The notes beneath the pieces are model-generated. The model did not search any database. It worked only from the letters and a program-made list of their open reading frames with translations, and had not been told where the DNA came from. A stretch of 64,000 bases of DNA, taken from NCBI GenBank assembly GCA_010909165.1, contig MU008227.1, forward strand, positions 1 through 64,000, given 5' to 3'. Position 1 is the stretch's first letter; every line of letters starts with the position of its first letter. The stretch comes from Anthoceros angustus (taxonomy: Eukaryota > Streptophyta > Anthocerotopsida > Anthocerotales > Anthocerotaceae). The position numbers were made by a program, and so were the translations under genes. Positions 1 to 11,530 of the stretch are shown here, one piece after another.

Positions 1-478
1 CAGAGGGCCAAGGAGGTGAGGCTCGGGACCTCGGCACTCAGGACCTAAGGGACTGATTAGGTCCGAGAGAACCAGCGGACTCGCTCGGGCTGCGGTATGG
101 AGGTCCTTAGCGGACCGTGAGATGCCGCTCCCTAGCGGACTTTTGGGGGGCCTCACCAATGGCGGCCGTGGAAGAGACACGGCGGGTCACAGCTACCGTC
201 ATGGGCGGTATGCTCTGGTCTCTGGGACGAGAAGACCCGGAGGTGGAAGCCAGGCGCATGGTGCTCCTCCGGGCAGATGGCGGCCAGGAGGCGAGGAAGG
301 CGAAGCTCTCGGCCGCATCGAAGAAGGGAAGCGGGAGGCGAAGAAGTCCACCATCGGCGGACGGAGGTTTCTTCAGGGGTGGTAGGCGAGCCTGAGAGGC
401 ACAGGTGAGGATCTCGACCACGAAGGAGGAGGCGCGGCCCGGGGCGGAGACTGGCGACCAGGTGGCGGCTCGGCCCAT
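1..478 (+). pseudogene. Gypsy-G extra-ORF fragment, truncated by window start
   Basis: The sequence aligns by eye, in the same orientation, with two stretches of copy G2 (about 53,560-54,060 and 57,320-57,780). All three share a run reading roughly AGAGGGCCAAGGAGGTGAGG, then a 'gacttttgggg...cctcac' motif, then 'gaagacccaggaggtggaagcc'. In the better copies this is the middle of the long sense ORF that follows integrase, between its Lys/Arg-rich part and its coiled coil. No continuous frame survives here: the stretch is broken by small indels. It is a remnant of the retroelement family that dominates 35-63 kb, showing that the family is dispersed in this window. The right edge is approximate. 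Confidence 0.7.
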
Positions 479-1040
479 GTGAGGGCTGGGCCTGAGGCAG
501 CCGGCACTTTTATTCCATGCATAATAATGAGAGCATTGGTACTTTTATGTTGGGAAGTTTCGATATCTTGGCCCGACTTGCCTTTAGGCACTCCTTATCG
601 AATTTGAAGCTTGTGTCCAACTCGGCCTCCCTTCCATGACTTTCAAGCATTTGTGTCCTCTCGAATGGCCTTGAGAGGCTCATCGAGGAGTGGCCACCAA
701 CATTTCCATCTCCGAAATTGCGGCGCTCTCCTTCAAGAGGCTTCCAGTTCAACGGCACGAGCATGGTGGTGAGCGAGTTATGTTCGTTAGCAAGGCAGCG
801 TCAACGTCACCCGGCGGCGTCGTCCTCCTCCACAGAGGCGGCCCCTGCTGCGCCTTCTCGGCTCCTTCTCGTCCTTCCTTCTCCAAGCACAGTGGTTCCG
901 CAAGCTTGTACTGGGTGTGCATTCAGGCCTTTGGGAGCCGCGCAAGAAAGCCGGTGAGCCTCGGCCCTTCAAGTCGCCAATATGGCCTCGACCTCCAAGC
1001 GAGCAGGCCGACATTGCCCTCACGATGCCTTGGTAGCTTT
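479..1040. other. no gene seen; junction region before Copia-A
   Basis: I see no convincing coding sequence. A minus-strand frame at 510-764 is open but matches nothing I recognise. At about 735-760 the plus strand reads GFQFNGTS, loosely like the start of a Copia gag, so the stretch may hold the worn gag end of the element that follows. Confidence 0.3.
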
Positions 1041-2544
1041 GAATACAAGACCTCTTGGCTATTGGACTCGGTGCTTAGCACATATTCTTTGCCATCACCA
1101 TATGTTTGATTATCTCCTGCGAAGATCAACGTTTTGTTCTTCTCGTGATGACTCGACCTTGCTAACGGGCCTTTGGCCTACTCTTGAAGATGGTTACATC
1201 CTTCTTTTAAGTGATGTGCTACATGTTCCATAAATGGCGAAGAATCTTATCTCCGTCCAGGCACTTGGTGAAGGGCGGTACGAGCTAGAGTTGGCGGAGG
1301 CGTGCCTCCTCACAAGATCTGTTGCTCACAGTGGCGTGGTTGCTAGAGTCGTCCGGACCTCTATGTCTTCTCCGCCCGTGCGGTGATCACGACTTCCTCG
1401 ACCCACTCCATATGGCCGCTGCGTGGAGGAGTTCTCGCAAGGTGACTCCCTATTATGGCATTCTCGGCTTGGACATATTAATCATGATAAGCTTTTAGAG
1501 ATGTCTAGGCGGGGATTTATTTAGGGATAAGCTACCACACTTTTCACGGACTCCTCCGTTATGTGAACCTTGTATATATGCTAAACAACGTAGCTTCCCT
1601 ATCCTACTCTACACACTTGAGACTACTCATATGGAGTTGGTCCATGTTGATCTTTGTGGTCCTCCCGTCCCTTCACTTGGGCGCGCTTTATGACTATTGT
1701 TGATGACTATAGTCGCTATACCTTTGCTATTCCGCTCAAGTTGAAGAGTGATTCCTTGGCTCCTTTACTCCTTTTGTCACTATGGGTGAAGCGGTTGCAA
1801 GCTTGATTGCATTAGATCGACAATGCGGAGAATTAAATAACAAGCAATTTAAGGACTTACATCTTGAGAGGATTATCCGTCGAGTTTCGGTTCCCTATAC
1901 TTCAGCGAGAATGGGGTTCTTGAAAAGGCCAGCGGCGATCACGCCATGGCCCGCGCCATGCTAGCGCTCGACTCCCCAAACGGGCGCGGTTATCTGCGGC
2001 GTATCTCATAGCGAGGTTCTTTCAAGTCGGTTCTGGCGGACACCCTTTGAGTCCTGGCATGGATATAAGCCTCTTATTACTCATCTTGGTTTTGGTGCCC
2101 GCCTATGCTAATATTCCTTCTCGACCGCGACAAGCTTTACTCGTTCATAGTATGGTATTTGTTAGCTATGGCGAGGACCGTAAAACTTATAAAGCGGTTG
2201 ACTTGGATACCCATGCTATTATATATGCCATGCTGTCACCTTTGATGAGGCTCGGTTAGCATGCTCGTTACGAGTCCATGGATTACCGGCTCCTTGAGGC
2301 GACCGCGCTTCTTAGCCGGTGACCTTATGCACGAGTTTTGACTCGGCCCTCATTTTCCGGACTCGGTCTGACATCCGGCCTCTTCACCTCAAGCAGCACC
2401 TATACCTATTCACCTGCCGAGAGGGGAAGATGAGCAGGCCATTGTTGATCCTTATGAAAGCAGGCTTTGGTGCTCTTAATCCACAAGACCGAGACATTTC
2501 ACACTCCACCTTCTCCCGTAATACTTGATCCATTTTGGCGGTAT
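1041..2544 (+). pseudogene. Copia-A, 5' half: protease, pre-integrase and integrase remnants
   Basis: Plus-strand Copia polyprotein in fragments across shifting frames. At about 1,055 the frame reads WLLDSGA, the usual Copia aspartic-protease motif. Around 1,215-1,310 it reads DVLHVP then MAKNLISVQALGEGRYELE, the end of the protease/spacer region. At 1,440-1,515 SLLWHSRLGHINHDKLLEMS is a textbook GAG-pre-integrase motif. At 1,560-1,750 CEPCIYAKQRS, MELVHVDLCGP and TIVDDYSRYTFAIPLK mark the integrase zinc finger end and catalytic core start. Around 2,040-2,260 the frame resembles the downstream integrase segment (YGEDRKTYKAVDLDTHAII). Stops and frameshifts make it non-functional. Its RT/RNase H half lies at 7,450-9,020, separated by inserted coiled-coil element K1. 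Confidence 0.85.
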
Positions 2545-3015
2545 CATGGAGCGTAAAGTTTGGGCAACGGTCCAAAGTGGCCAAAAGACAAACAAGTTTG
2601 ATTTTTTTGGCTAGGAGCAGATTGAAAGAGCATGCTGGAAAACTTGAGAATCTTAAAGCTGGAGTTGTAAAATATTGTTAGGAAGTGAGAAGGATATCCC
2701 AAAAGAAGAGCAGGTCAAACGACCCAGACGAGCGGTGGGGCGGTCGAAGATTGGTAAGGGTGACTACCATCGTGAGCTGCCACACTCGCGGTGAGGTGAA
2801 AGAAGGAGACTACCACGGTGGTGGCGGACTACGTGGTGACAAGATCTCGGCGAGCGGAAATTAGAATAGGGGGGGAATATCTACTATATATGCTCACCGA
2901 TAGTGGAATATATAAATAGGACTAATTAGAGGGGAACATATTTAGAGGAGTGAGCAGGGCAGGCAGGTAGGTAATTTGGATAGGGTTAGGTATTTTAAAA
3001 TGATGAACCGAATCT
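2545..3015 (+). repeat. LTR-like repeat of family K, forward copy
   Basis: About 470 bp here matches the reverse complement of about 11,930-12,396, including shared runs such as GGAGTTGTAAAATATTGTTA, 'actatatatgctcacc' and 'aatctagggttg'. The mate sits directly upstream of the minus-strand ORF of K2 and begins TGTGGAAC, fitting an LTR that starts with TG. This copy is in the opposite orientation. The similarity weakens after about 3,015, so the true LTR may run further, possibly to 3,300. The pairing is direct observation; calling it an LTR is inference. Confidence 0.6.
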
Positions 3016-4290
3016 AGGGTTGAGCGACTTCAGTGTGATCATCGAGGAGACAAAGCGCCGTTTGTAGCGGCAATTTCCTCTTCGAGTTGGGACGTCTTCA
3101 CTTCGCGAAGAATTTGGAGCGTAAACACAAGAGGAGAAGGAGAAGCCGCCATCGCCCACATCGTCGAGTCTTTCCACATAGTCTACCCTCAAGAGAGTTC
3201 CACAGGCATTGCCACACCCAAAGCAAAGCAATTTCATAGCAACCATTCACAAGGGAGCAACTCGTTTAGGCACTTACGGCGAGCAAGTCCTCCACCAAGC
3301 ACTCAGCCACATGACTTCCTCTCTACGGACTGCGTTGGCTCACGGCCGCGAAATTCCTCTGTAATGGCAAAGGACTCGATGAGGTGGGCGCAGGCGTGAT
3401 ACTTTACTTTGTGAAATCCTCCTCCTCTTATAGGAGGCCTTCCACATACAACCTCCCTTAGGTGACCCTCTGCGGGTCACCTTTTCCAATTCTATCCTAC
3501 ACTTGACATTTAATGCACGGCACCTAAATCTATTATATGATCCTTGGTAAATTCTATTCTAGTAACTTCACCTAAGATCATCCTTAAAGGATGTCGTTAC
3601 ATCACCTATCCTTCTATTCTTCTAGCATTTATGGTCTTTGACCATATCTAGTCTTCTTCTTGGGGTGGGGCGTGTTGTGGATTGGCTCCCTCGCCTCCTT
3701 TGCTCTTGTCCTTCCCAGCTTTGTCATCTTCCTAATGTGTGGGCAAGTACAATCTTCCTTCCATCTCGAGGCGGCGTTCCTCTGTCCCCCAATCGCGCCC
3801 CCTCAGCGCACCTCGCCTTTTCTCCCTCCGCCGCTGGTCGCGCCGTCATCGGCACCCTACGCGGTGAGTCGCGGACTAGGGTGGTGACTACCATGGTGAT
3901 CGGCCCTTTTCTCCTTCTTCTCCATCGGTGAGGACTTGGTCAAGATCTCCATTGCTCTTTGCCTTCTTTGGTTGTCCATACCTATCATGAGCATTCTCAA
4001 AGTCTTCCTCATTGACCATCGGATCTCCTAATCCTTCGGGCCTTTTCATCTTGGGCTCCTCTTCCAGGCCTTCCCTTCGTGGGAGGAACTTCTCACTCCC
4101 CTTCTTCCTTGGGGTCGGACCCGTCCTTTCTCCTCGGTGGGGTTGTCTCCCCACCTCTCTTATTCCTGGGGTGTGTCTACCCCGGCTCCTTCACGGGGCC
4201 TCGCGGCTCCCCCAAGCCCAGCGCGCGCTTGCCCTACCCGGTGTGGCGGACTACCGGCGTGTGTCTACGGTGGTCTGGCGGACTAGTGGT
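3016..4290. other. no gene seen; pyrimidine-rich retroelement-derived DNA
   Basis: No credible coding frame. 3,240-3,620 looks like noncoding LTR or untranslated DNA and contains an imperfect hairpin around 3,466-3,488 (GGTGACC...GGTCACC). From about 3,660 the plus strand becomes strongly pyrimidine-rich; its complement is a purine-rich extension of the 3' part of K1. Open frames here are low-complexity translations. Confidence 0.4.
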
Positions 4291-6890
4291 GTGGTCACCC
4301 TCTGGTGGTGGTGACCCCGGAGGGGCTGTCCCCCTCCTTGCTCTCCGCCATCTTCCCCACAGGCGCTGGCTCTCTTCTCCACCTTCTCCTCAGTTCCTCG
4401 GAGTCCATGTCACTTGATGGCCTCATCAAAATCAGGCCTCCTGCACTTTGCAGCTCCTTGTCATCATCATGAGGACCCAATGTCCTCCTCTTGGGCCGTA
4501 GACTTCGTTGTTGGCCTTCAAAATCTATTGTGGAGGTGAGCCCCAAGCTGTAATCTGCATTTGGAGATCATCAATCTCGTGGGCCACTCTCCATCCTCTT
4601 CTACCTTGTAGGCGTCCCTTGAGGTGGTCAATTCCCACCTTGACATGGAGGTCACATTCTCCTCCCTCACTTCCATTTGGTTGGCCATTTTGCAGAAGGG
4701 CATAAGTCGCCCAAAATCTTTTCCTTACACCGGCATCACATGTGCCACCTTCTTGTGCTCCTCCTCTGGAACCTCCTTTGTTCCTTTTGGCAAGTCTCTC
4801 CCTCTCCTCACAAGCACTCTTTTTCGCTCCAACTCTTGCAGTCTTGGTCTTGAGCCTCCGCGCCTCTCTTCCAGTTATTGGGTCCGCAATTCTCTTCCAT
4901 GTCCGGATCTTGATGGCTTGGGTAGCCATCACACTCTTGGCGTCCATTTGTTGGACGCTACCTTCTCCTAGAGCCTCGTTTTGCCCTTTCTCTTGCTCTA
5001 ATTGGGCAAAATGCTCCTCATCCTGCCTCCATGAGTCCCTTTGGGTTGTTGCGAATGGCTCTCTTGATGACAACCTTCCCTCTAGGACCTTCTCCGCTCT
5101 CCGCTGGTCCACGAGTGTTGGAGCTTCTCTGACCTTCTCGGCTTGGCTGCCTTCGTCGGACTCCATGGCCTCCAATTGCCATTTGGTCCACCTTCCTCCG
5201 GCCATGTCTTGGGCTTTCACCTCTTGCATGCCCACAAGGTGCTAGCTCCTAGCCCCTTCAAATCCACATGGTGAGTGCTTCACAAGCACTCGGCCAATTC
5301 TCCTAGGGGTCCCAAATTCCACCCTGTTCTTCTTTGGAAATCTCAGCTCCTTGTCTCCGACCATCCTTGGCGGCGAGTCCCTCAGTCGCTCCATCCGCTC
5401 TTCCACCCGGTAGGGTGATGGCGGCCGCGCCTTCAGCCTCCTTCTCCTTCCCCTCCGCCGTAGGCTGCACCTGGCGTGGGTGCTGCCTACCGGTGGGCTC
5501 TCCGGTGGCGCCTACCACCTCTGGTGGTGGGCTTCCACGGTGATGCCCACCCTCTTGGGTGGGCGCCTCCCTAGGGGTAGGCTGGGTGCCTCTTCCCTAG
5601 GCACAGATGGTGGGGACTCCCCACCCTTGGGCGGTAGTCCTCCTCTCATAGACTACCATTGGCCTTCCTTGGCGGTTCTTCTCCTCTCCCTTGCTCTTGT
5701 GGAAAAGGCCCACTCGGCCTTGCCTCTCTTCTCCGCCCTTGCTCTAGCATGCTTGTGGAGTCGACCTCCCTTGTCTTCCTCAATGCAAAAGGCAAGGCCT
5801 TTCCAAGCTTTGGAGATGGATTATCTCAGAAGGATGCCATGCATCTTCCAACTCCTTGCTTGTGAGAAGCCCTTGGTTTCCCACAAATGCACCAAATAGG
5901 TGCTAAGGTAGCAGGCCTTGGCCTTCCTCATCCACGAATTTGGCTTGAGGAGCTTCTCGGTGGTGGATGTAGGCCTCATACATGATGGTGCCCCAATCGG
6001 CTTGGCTCCTCTGAAATCTTCCACAAAATTGGAGGAAGTTGGTCTTTGAAATAAGTCCTCGTTGGTAATTACCAACCCCAACACAATCTTGCAAGAGCCT
6101 CCACTTGACTCCTTGATGCTCTCATCTTCCAGCCATTCTTGGCATGGGCCTTCACTCCTCCGTCCATCATGTCGAGGACTCTTGCGGAATGTCGGAGAGG
6201 GCCCTCTTCCCTCCATTTGACCTTTAGGAGAGCAATTCAGCTCTCCTCCTCCGGTCTCCATACACTGTCGAATGCTCCGGTCCAGCAGCGGATCGTTCGA
6301 GCATTCCTTTTCGGCAGGGCTGCCTCGATTGATGGAGTTGATGAAACTCCTCAATCAACTCCAAATTGGTGTAGGCCCATTGGCGGTACACCCATCCAAT
6401 TGGATGTTATCCTCCTCGCCCATTAGAAAATCAGCAAATCGCGGGGTTAAGCTGCCCAGCAAAGCAAGTGAATTGGGGCATCTCGACCTCACCCCCTCCG
6501 GTGGCGTAGCCTCCCTTCTTCCTTCCTCCTCGAGGAAGAGCCCTTGGCAGTGCCCTTTGCCTTTCCCTTTGAGGCATGGCGCCCTTCACTTTCAAGTGCT
6601 TGGGAAGTAAGTTGCTACCCAATTGACAACCTCGGGCTCCGCTCCCAAACGCTCCTCCTCCTCACGGCAATTTTCAAGTAAACCGGTTGCATTAGGATTG
6701 GTTCCGATTCTTAGATTTCCACCAGAATTCTCCTGCGCGTTAGTTGAGATGGTCACGGCGTGCCTCCTCAAATTCCTCCTCAATTTGATAGATGTCCCAA
6801 CCTTTCTCGTTGGCCTCGGCACCCGCAGTTCGCTCCTTCTTCTCTCCTCATCGGCGAGCTCGGGGCGCGCGACTCTTGGTGGCCTCCTCA
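4291..6890 (-). pseudogene. family K retroelement protein, copy K1 (long coiled coil)
   Basis: A decayed minus-strand ORF, duplicated as K2 at 9,466-11,530. Read from high to low coordinates it starts with a very basic segment (about 6,620-6,430), then a middle segment with GTIMYEAYIHHRE (about 5,930-6,000), then a charged coiled coil with KWQLEAMESDE (about 5,175), TTQRDSW and EEHFAQLEQEK (about 5,060-4,990). It ends with KRRTLGPHDDD (about 4,490) and an Arg/Glu-rich tail. Several frameshifts break it. I cannot assign it to a named family. The basic start, middle domain and long coiled coil resemble gag-like proteins of non-autonomous grass LTR elements, but that is inference. It interrupts Copia-A between integrase and RT. 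Confidence 0.6.
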
Positions 6891-7449
6891 TCCTTCCTTC
6901 CTCACTCTTCCCAGGTTTCCTTCCTCCTCCAGCCTAGCGCCTTAGCTCCCTCGCTCTGCACGGGTCTTGGAGTTCTCCATTGTCGTGTCCTCATAACATA
7001 CCGTGGGAAAGAACTTCTTGGTGGGCGACCCAGGCTTGTGCCCATGAGGCGAGCCAAGCAAGCCCAGGCGAGGTTGCATAGGAGGATGGGAAGATGAGTA
7101 GAAAGTTAGAGGTGTGGAGTGTTGGCGGGCCCGAGCCTAAGGGAATGAATCCCAAATGCAAGTAAAGCGCTCCACAGGTGAGAAGAGTGGTCTTAGAGGT
7201 AGGGACGAAATTGTGGTCGGGGGTCACAGGCGCCGTGATAGGCTCCTATTCTTAAGCGGGACACACTGTGTTATGTCGTTGTAAGTCGGATTGGTGATTT
7301 TTGAAGCGATTCAAGTGGTCGTTCTTAAGAGGAGTGATGAAGCCTTGCTGGTTTAAGCGAGTTGTGTCTGGTGGCGTCGGTCGCAGGCCTTGAACTTTCA
7401 CACAAGTCTCATGGGGCCAAACCCAAGCGTCACGGCGGCATGGGATAAG
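6891..7449. other. no gene seen; K1 leader and junction back into Copia-A
   Basis: Noncoding in my reading. It should hold the 5' leader of K1 (minus strand) and the point where Copia-A resumes, but I could not find a clean LTR end or target duplication. Confidence 0.3.
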
Positions 7450-9020
7450 TGTGGCCGCTATAGTGGGAGGACCTCGGGAGTGCCCCGGGTTTTCCCTACC
7501 ACATATCCTGCGCGTCATCGTCATCCGAGACACCTCTGGAATGAGATCCCCTTTGATTTATAGTTCAATCAAGCTGGCTACACCACCACTGCTGCAGGTC
7601 TTTTCCACGCCTTCAGTGTTGCCCCTTCAGAGGGAGATCCCCTCACTCTACAAGAGGCATATTCGCGACCTGATGCAGCTAAGTGGAAGTTCGCTATTGA
7701 TGATGAATATAATTCTCTTATCAAAAACAATACTTGGACTCTAGTAAACTTGCCGAAAGGCGTCCATCACAAATGCAAGTGGGTTCTCAAAACTAAATTC
7801 CGGAGGTTGAACCTCGATTCGCTATAAGGCGAGACTAGTGGCTAAGGGTTATAGTAAAGAGGGAGTGGACTATCGATAAGGTTTATTCACATGTAGTCAA
7901 GCCTGTGAGAATGCTCGGCTTTATGTGCCGAGCTTAACTGAAATTTATCACTTGATGTTTGTCTGCTTTCCTTTATGGTCATCTCGCAAGAAGAGATCTA
8001 TATGGATCAACCAAGACTATGAAGATGAGCAATACCCAAACAAGGTGTGTAAACTTATTCGTTCTATTTACGGACTAAAGCAAAGCCCACGCTTATGGTA
8101 TGAGAGAATGGACTCTTACCTCAAGAAGATAGGTTTATCCAAAGTGAAGCAGACACCAATATCTATGTACTCAAGGATGCTCCCTTGTCTGGTTGCACTA
8201 TATGTTGATGACTTAGTTATTCCCGCAACAATATTGAACTAGTTAACAAGATTAAAGTGACCTTAGTAAAGAATTCGAGATGAAGGATCTCGGCAAAGTT
8301 AAATATATTCTTGGTATGCATGTACATAGAGATACCATCGGTGCTATCTATCTCCATCAAGGAAGATATGTGGTATGTTAAAACGCTTCAATTTGGAGAA
8401 TGCACGCGGCACCACACCGGCGCCAGAGTTAAGCTTTCATCCGCTACATCCACAATCGAACAGGAAAAGAAAGAGATGGAAAATATTCCTTATCGTATGG
8501 GAGTTGGTACTCTCATGTTCTTGAGTAATCGACTGACTGATATCTCAAATCGTAAATGCTATTGCTCGCCTCGTGAGAATCCGGAAAGGATCACGGGTTG
8601 CTCTCAAGCGCATCATGCGGTACCTCAAGGGTACTCCAAATTATGGCCTGCTTCAAGCCTAGCGGAAAGAAGCATCCGCACATGCTTTGTCGATGCATTG
8701 GGCTTGACGACACAAAAAGTATCTCGATATTGCTTTCTTGGCTCCACTTGTTAATTGGTCTTGTAGAAACAAGCTGCAATATCACTTTCATCAATGTAAT
8801 CGGAGTACAAAGCACTCAAAGCCACGAAGAGGTGAATGGGAAGAAAGCTATGTGAAGATTTGGATATGAAGGGAAGGCCAATGTTGCTTAATTGTGACAA
8901 TATGTCACCATTGCTCTTGTCGCTAATCCGTCTTTCATGCGCACGAAGCATATTGAGATTCAACACCATTATATTCGTGTACGAGAGGAATTGTTAAGGT
9001 ACGATGTACCCACGACAATA
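7450..9020 (+). pseudogene. Copia-A, 3' half: reverse transcriptase and RNase H remnants
   Basis: Plus-strand Copia RT/RNase H in fragments. Around 7,655-7,800 the translation reads PDAAKWKFAIDDEYNSLIKN and TWTLVNLPKGVHHKCKWVLK, the conserved RT N-terminal region. At 8,045-8,140 KLIRSIYGLKQSPRLWYERM is the hallmark RT segment, and at 8,195-8,220 ALYVDDLVI carries the catalytic YVDD box. Around 8,285-8,330 KDLGKVKYILGMHV follows. RNase H traces continue to about 8,980, where TKHIEIQHHYIRV is the usual distal motif. Frameshifts and stops are frequent. It completes the element begun at 1,041-2,544; no downstream LTR was recognised, because family K sequence takes over at about 9,326. Confidence 0.88.
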
Positions 9021-9325
9021 CATGACATATGACAAAATCCTTGCAAGTTCAAACACTGCCACGAGAAGGGCTTGGATTGGTTGATATTTTTTGAAGTGGA
9101 CTACCACACATTTGGTGAGGCGATCTTATCTCGTAACGTTCGTTACTTGAAGTTGTGCTATTGTAGACCGCTTGCTTCAATCTTACTTGACCGGTGACGA
9201 TCGGTGAGTTGAGTTTAGTTGAAGACCGTAGTACTTATACAATACTCCAGCGGCAAGTGATTATTAGTTCTTTGATTTAGATAACCCAACTTGTCTGAGA
9301 GGGAGAGTTAGAAGTACAGACCGCG
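9021..9325. other. Copia-A 3' untranslated region, LTR not found
   Basis: AT-richer noncoding DNA after the RNase H end. 'gagagggagag' at about 9,296-9,306 could be a polypurine tract, but the expected 3' LTR is replaced by inverted family-K sequence. Confidence 0.35.
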
Positions 9326-9465
9326 TTGGTTAGGATTTTGAAGGCCAACAATGAGATGTTGCGTTTGGCCAAGAGGAGGACATTGGGTCCTCATGATGAT
9401 GACCGAAAGGTGCTACAACGGGTGCAGCCAGAGGCCTCCGATTTTGATGAGGCCATCAAATGGAC
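9326..9465 (+). repeat. inverted fragment of the family K ORF C-terminus
   Basis: The plus strand reads LRLAKRRTLGPHDDD then EASDFDEAIKW. This is the same C-terminal segment found on the minus strand in K1 at about 4,390-4,546. The minus-strand ORF of K2 stops at 9,466, so its natural C-terminus appears here flipped, pointing to an inversion breakpoint at about 9,465. Confidence 0.65.
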
Positions 9466-11530
9466 TCAGGAATCGAGAGTCGAGATGAGGAGGGCCGTAG
9501 CGCCAAAGGTGGAAGATGGCCAAGAGAAAGGAGGGGGACAGCCCACCCTCACAGGGGTCAACCTACCATGGTGACGCCTACCACGGAACGCCGGCACCGT
9601 GGTGAGCAGCCCACACCACGCGGTGGTTGCCGACTCGAAGGTGTGAATGCTGGGCGAGCTGGGGAGTCGGGCCGGAGGCTGGGGCAAGGATGAGAACGGG
9701 GGTCCGAGGCATACCCCTCGGAGGAGCAGTTGAGGTGATTGCTGGACCGCTATCTTCTCCCTGCCGAGAGCCTCCGTTTTGCCCTTTCGTTCTTGCTCTA
9801 ATTGGGCAAAGTGCTCCTCCGCCTTCTGTCTCCATGAATCCCGTTGGGTTGTCGCCCGAATAGCCCTCTCTTCAGCCTGCGACACCTTCCCTTCCAGGAC
9901 TTTGCCCGCGCGCCGCTCATCCATGAGGTCGCGTTGGAGCTTCTCTACAGCCTTTTCCAGTTTGGCTGCCTTCTCATCGGACTCCATGGCCTCCAATTGC
10001 CATTTAGTCCCTGCCTTCCTCCCGACCATGTCTTGGGCTTTCATCTCCTCTTGGCACGCCCACAAGGAGGCTGCTAGTTCTCTAGCCCCCTTCAAATCCA
10101 CACGGCTGAGTGCTTCACAAGCACTCAGCAAGTCTCCTAGGGGTCCTAATTCCACCTCCTTCTTCTTGGAAATTTCCAGCTCTCCGCCTCGGGCCATGTG
10201 GCGGCCTTGGTCCCTCCTCGCTCCATCCGCTCTCCCACCCGGCGCGGAGATGGTGGCCTCGGCGCCCCGGCTCTCGCGTTCTCCTTCCCTTCCCGTGGCT
10301 GCACGCCTTCTGGCGTGGGGTGCACAGCGGTGGGCTGCTCCCCCCGCGGTGATGCCTACCTACCTATGGTGGTGACTCTGGTGAGTGCCCACAGGGTGGG
10401 CTCCTCCTCAGTGGTGGGGTGCCTCTTCCTAGGCACAAAGGATGGTGGGGACTCCCCACCCTTGGGCTGTCACCCCTCCTGTGTAGTCCTCCTCTCATAG
10501 ACCATCGGCCTCGGCGGTTCCTTCTCCTTGCTTGCTCTGTGGGGAAAAGTTCCCACTCCGGCAACCTTTGCCTCCATCTTCTCCCTCTTGCCGGCATGCT
10601 TGTGGAGGTCGACCTCCACTTTTTCCGCAATGCAAAGGCAAGGCCTTTCCAACCTCGGTGGAGATGGATGACCTCAAAGGATGCCGCATCTTCAAGCTCC
10701 TTGCTTGTGAGAAGTCCCTCTGTTTCCCATAAATGCACCAAATAGGTGCTGAGGTAGCATGGCCTGGGCCCTTCCTCATCCACTGAATTCGGCTTGAGGA
10801 GCTTCTCTCGGTGGTGGATGTACGCTTCATACATAATGGTTCCCCAATCCGGCTTGGCTCCCATGGAAATCTTCCACAAAAATTGGAGGAAGTTGGTGCT
10901 GAAATAAGAAGTGCGTTGGTAATTTACCAACCCCAGCACAATCTTTGCGAGAGCCTCCACTTGACTCCTTGATGCTCTGTCTTCCAGCCATTCTTGGCGT
11001 GGGCTTCCTCCTCCATCCATCATGTCAACTCTGCGGGAATATCGGAGGGTCCTCTTCCCTCCATTGACCTTTCGAGGAGAGCAATTCGAGCTCTCTTCTC
11101 CGGTCTCCATACACAGCCGAATGCTCCTTTGTCCGCAGCGGATCCGTTCGAGCATTCCTCTCGACAGCGGCAGGCTGCCGATTGATGGAGGTTGATGAAA
11201 CACTCCTCAATCAATTCCAAATTGGTGTAGGCCCATTGGCGGCCATACACCCATCAGTGGATGTTCTCCTCTTCCTCCTTGCACAAAATACTAAATCTCG
11301 GGGTTGAGCTGCCACAAAGCAGTGAATTGGGGCATCAAGCTCGTCCTCACTGGCCTCCCCTTCTTTTTTCTCCTCGCGAGGAGCCTTTGCGGGCTCCTTC
11401 CCTTGCCTTTTCCTCGAGGCATGGCGTGTCTTCCTTTCAAGTGTTTAAAGGAAGAATTACTTCCCAATGCCGGTGCTCCCAAACTTCTCTTCCAAACACT
11501 TCTCCCCTTGGGGTAGCAACCACACTTCAC
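9466..11530 (-). pseudogene. family K retroelement protein, copy K2 (best-preserved coiled coil)
   Basis: Second, better copy of the K ORF on the minus strand. The basic N-terminal part (about 11,440-11,380) reads MPRGKGKGRSPQRL. The middle (about 10,950-10,690) has KIVLGLVNYQRT, GTIMYEAYIHHRE and YLSTYLVHLWETEG. From 10,197 to about 9,760 a continuous frame of about 145 codons reads as a clean coiled coil: SACEALSRVDLKGARELA, KLEKAVEKLQRDLMDERRA, KVLEGKVSQAEERA, TTQRDSWRQKAEEHFAQLEQ. Heptads rich in L, A, E and K are obvious. The remaining open frame to 9,466 is not similar to K1 and is probably out of frame. An LTR-like sequence lies directly upstream at 11.6-12.4 kb. Function is unknown; a structural gag-like role is only a guess. 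Small indels break the ORF. Confidence 0.65.

Noticed and set aside
9466-9760. C-terminal 95 residues of the open frame in K2 as part of the protein
   Set aside because: Not similar to K1, Pro/Ser-rich, and the genuine C-terminus is found inverted at 9,326-9,465, so this is read-through past a breakpoint.
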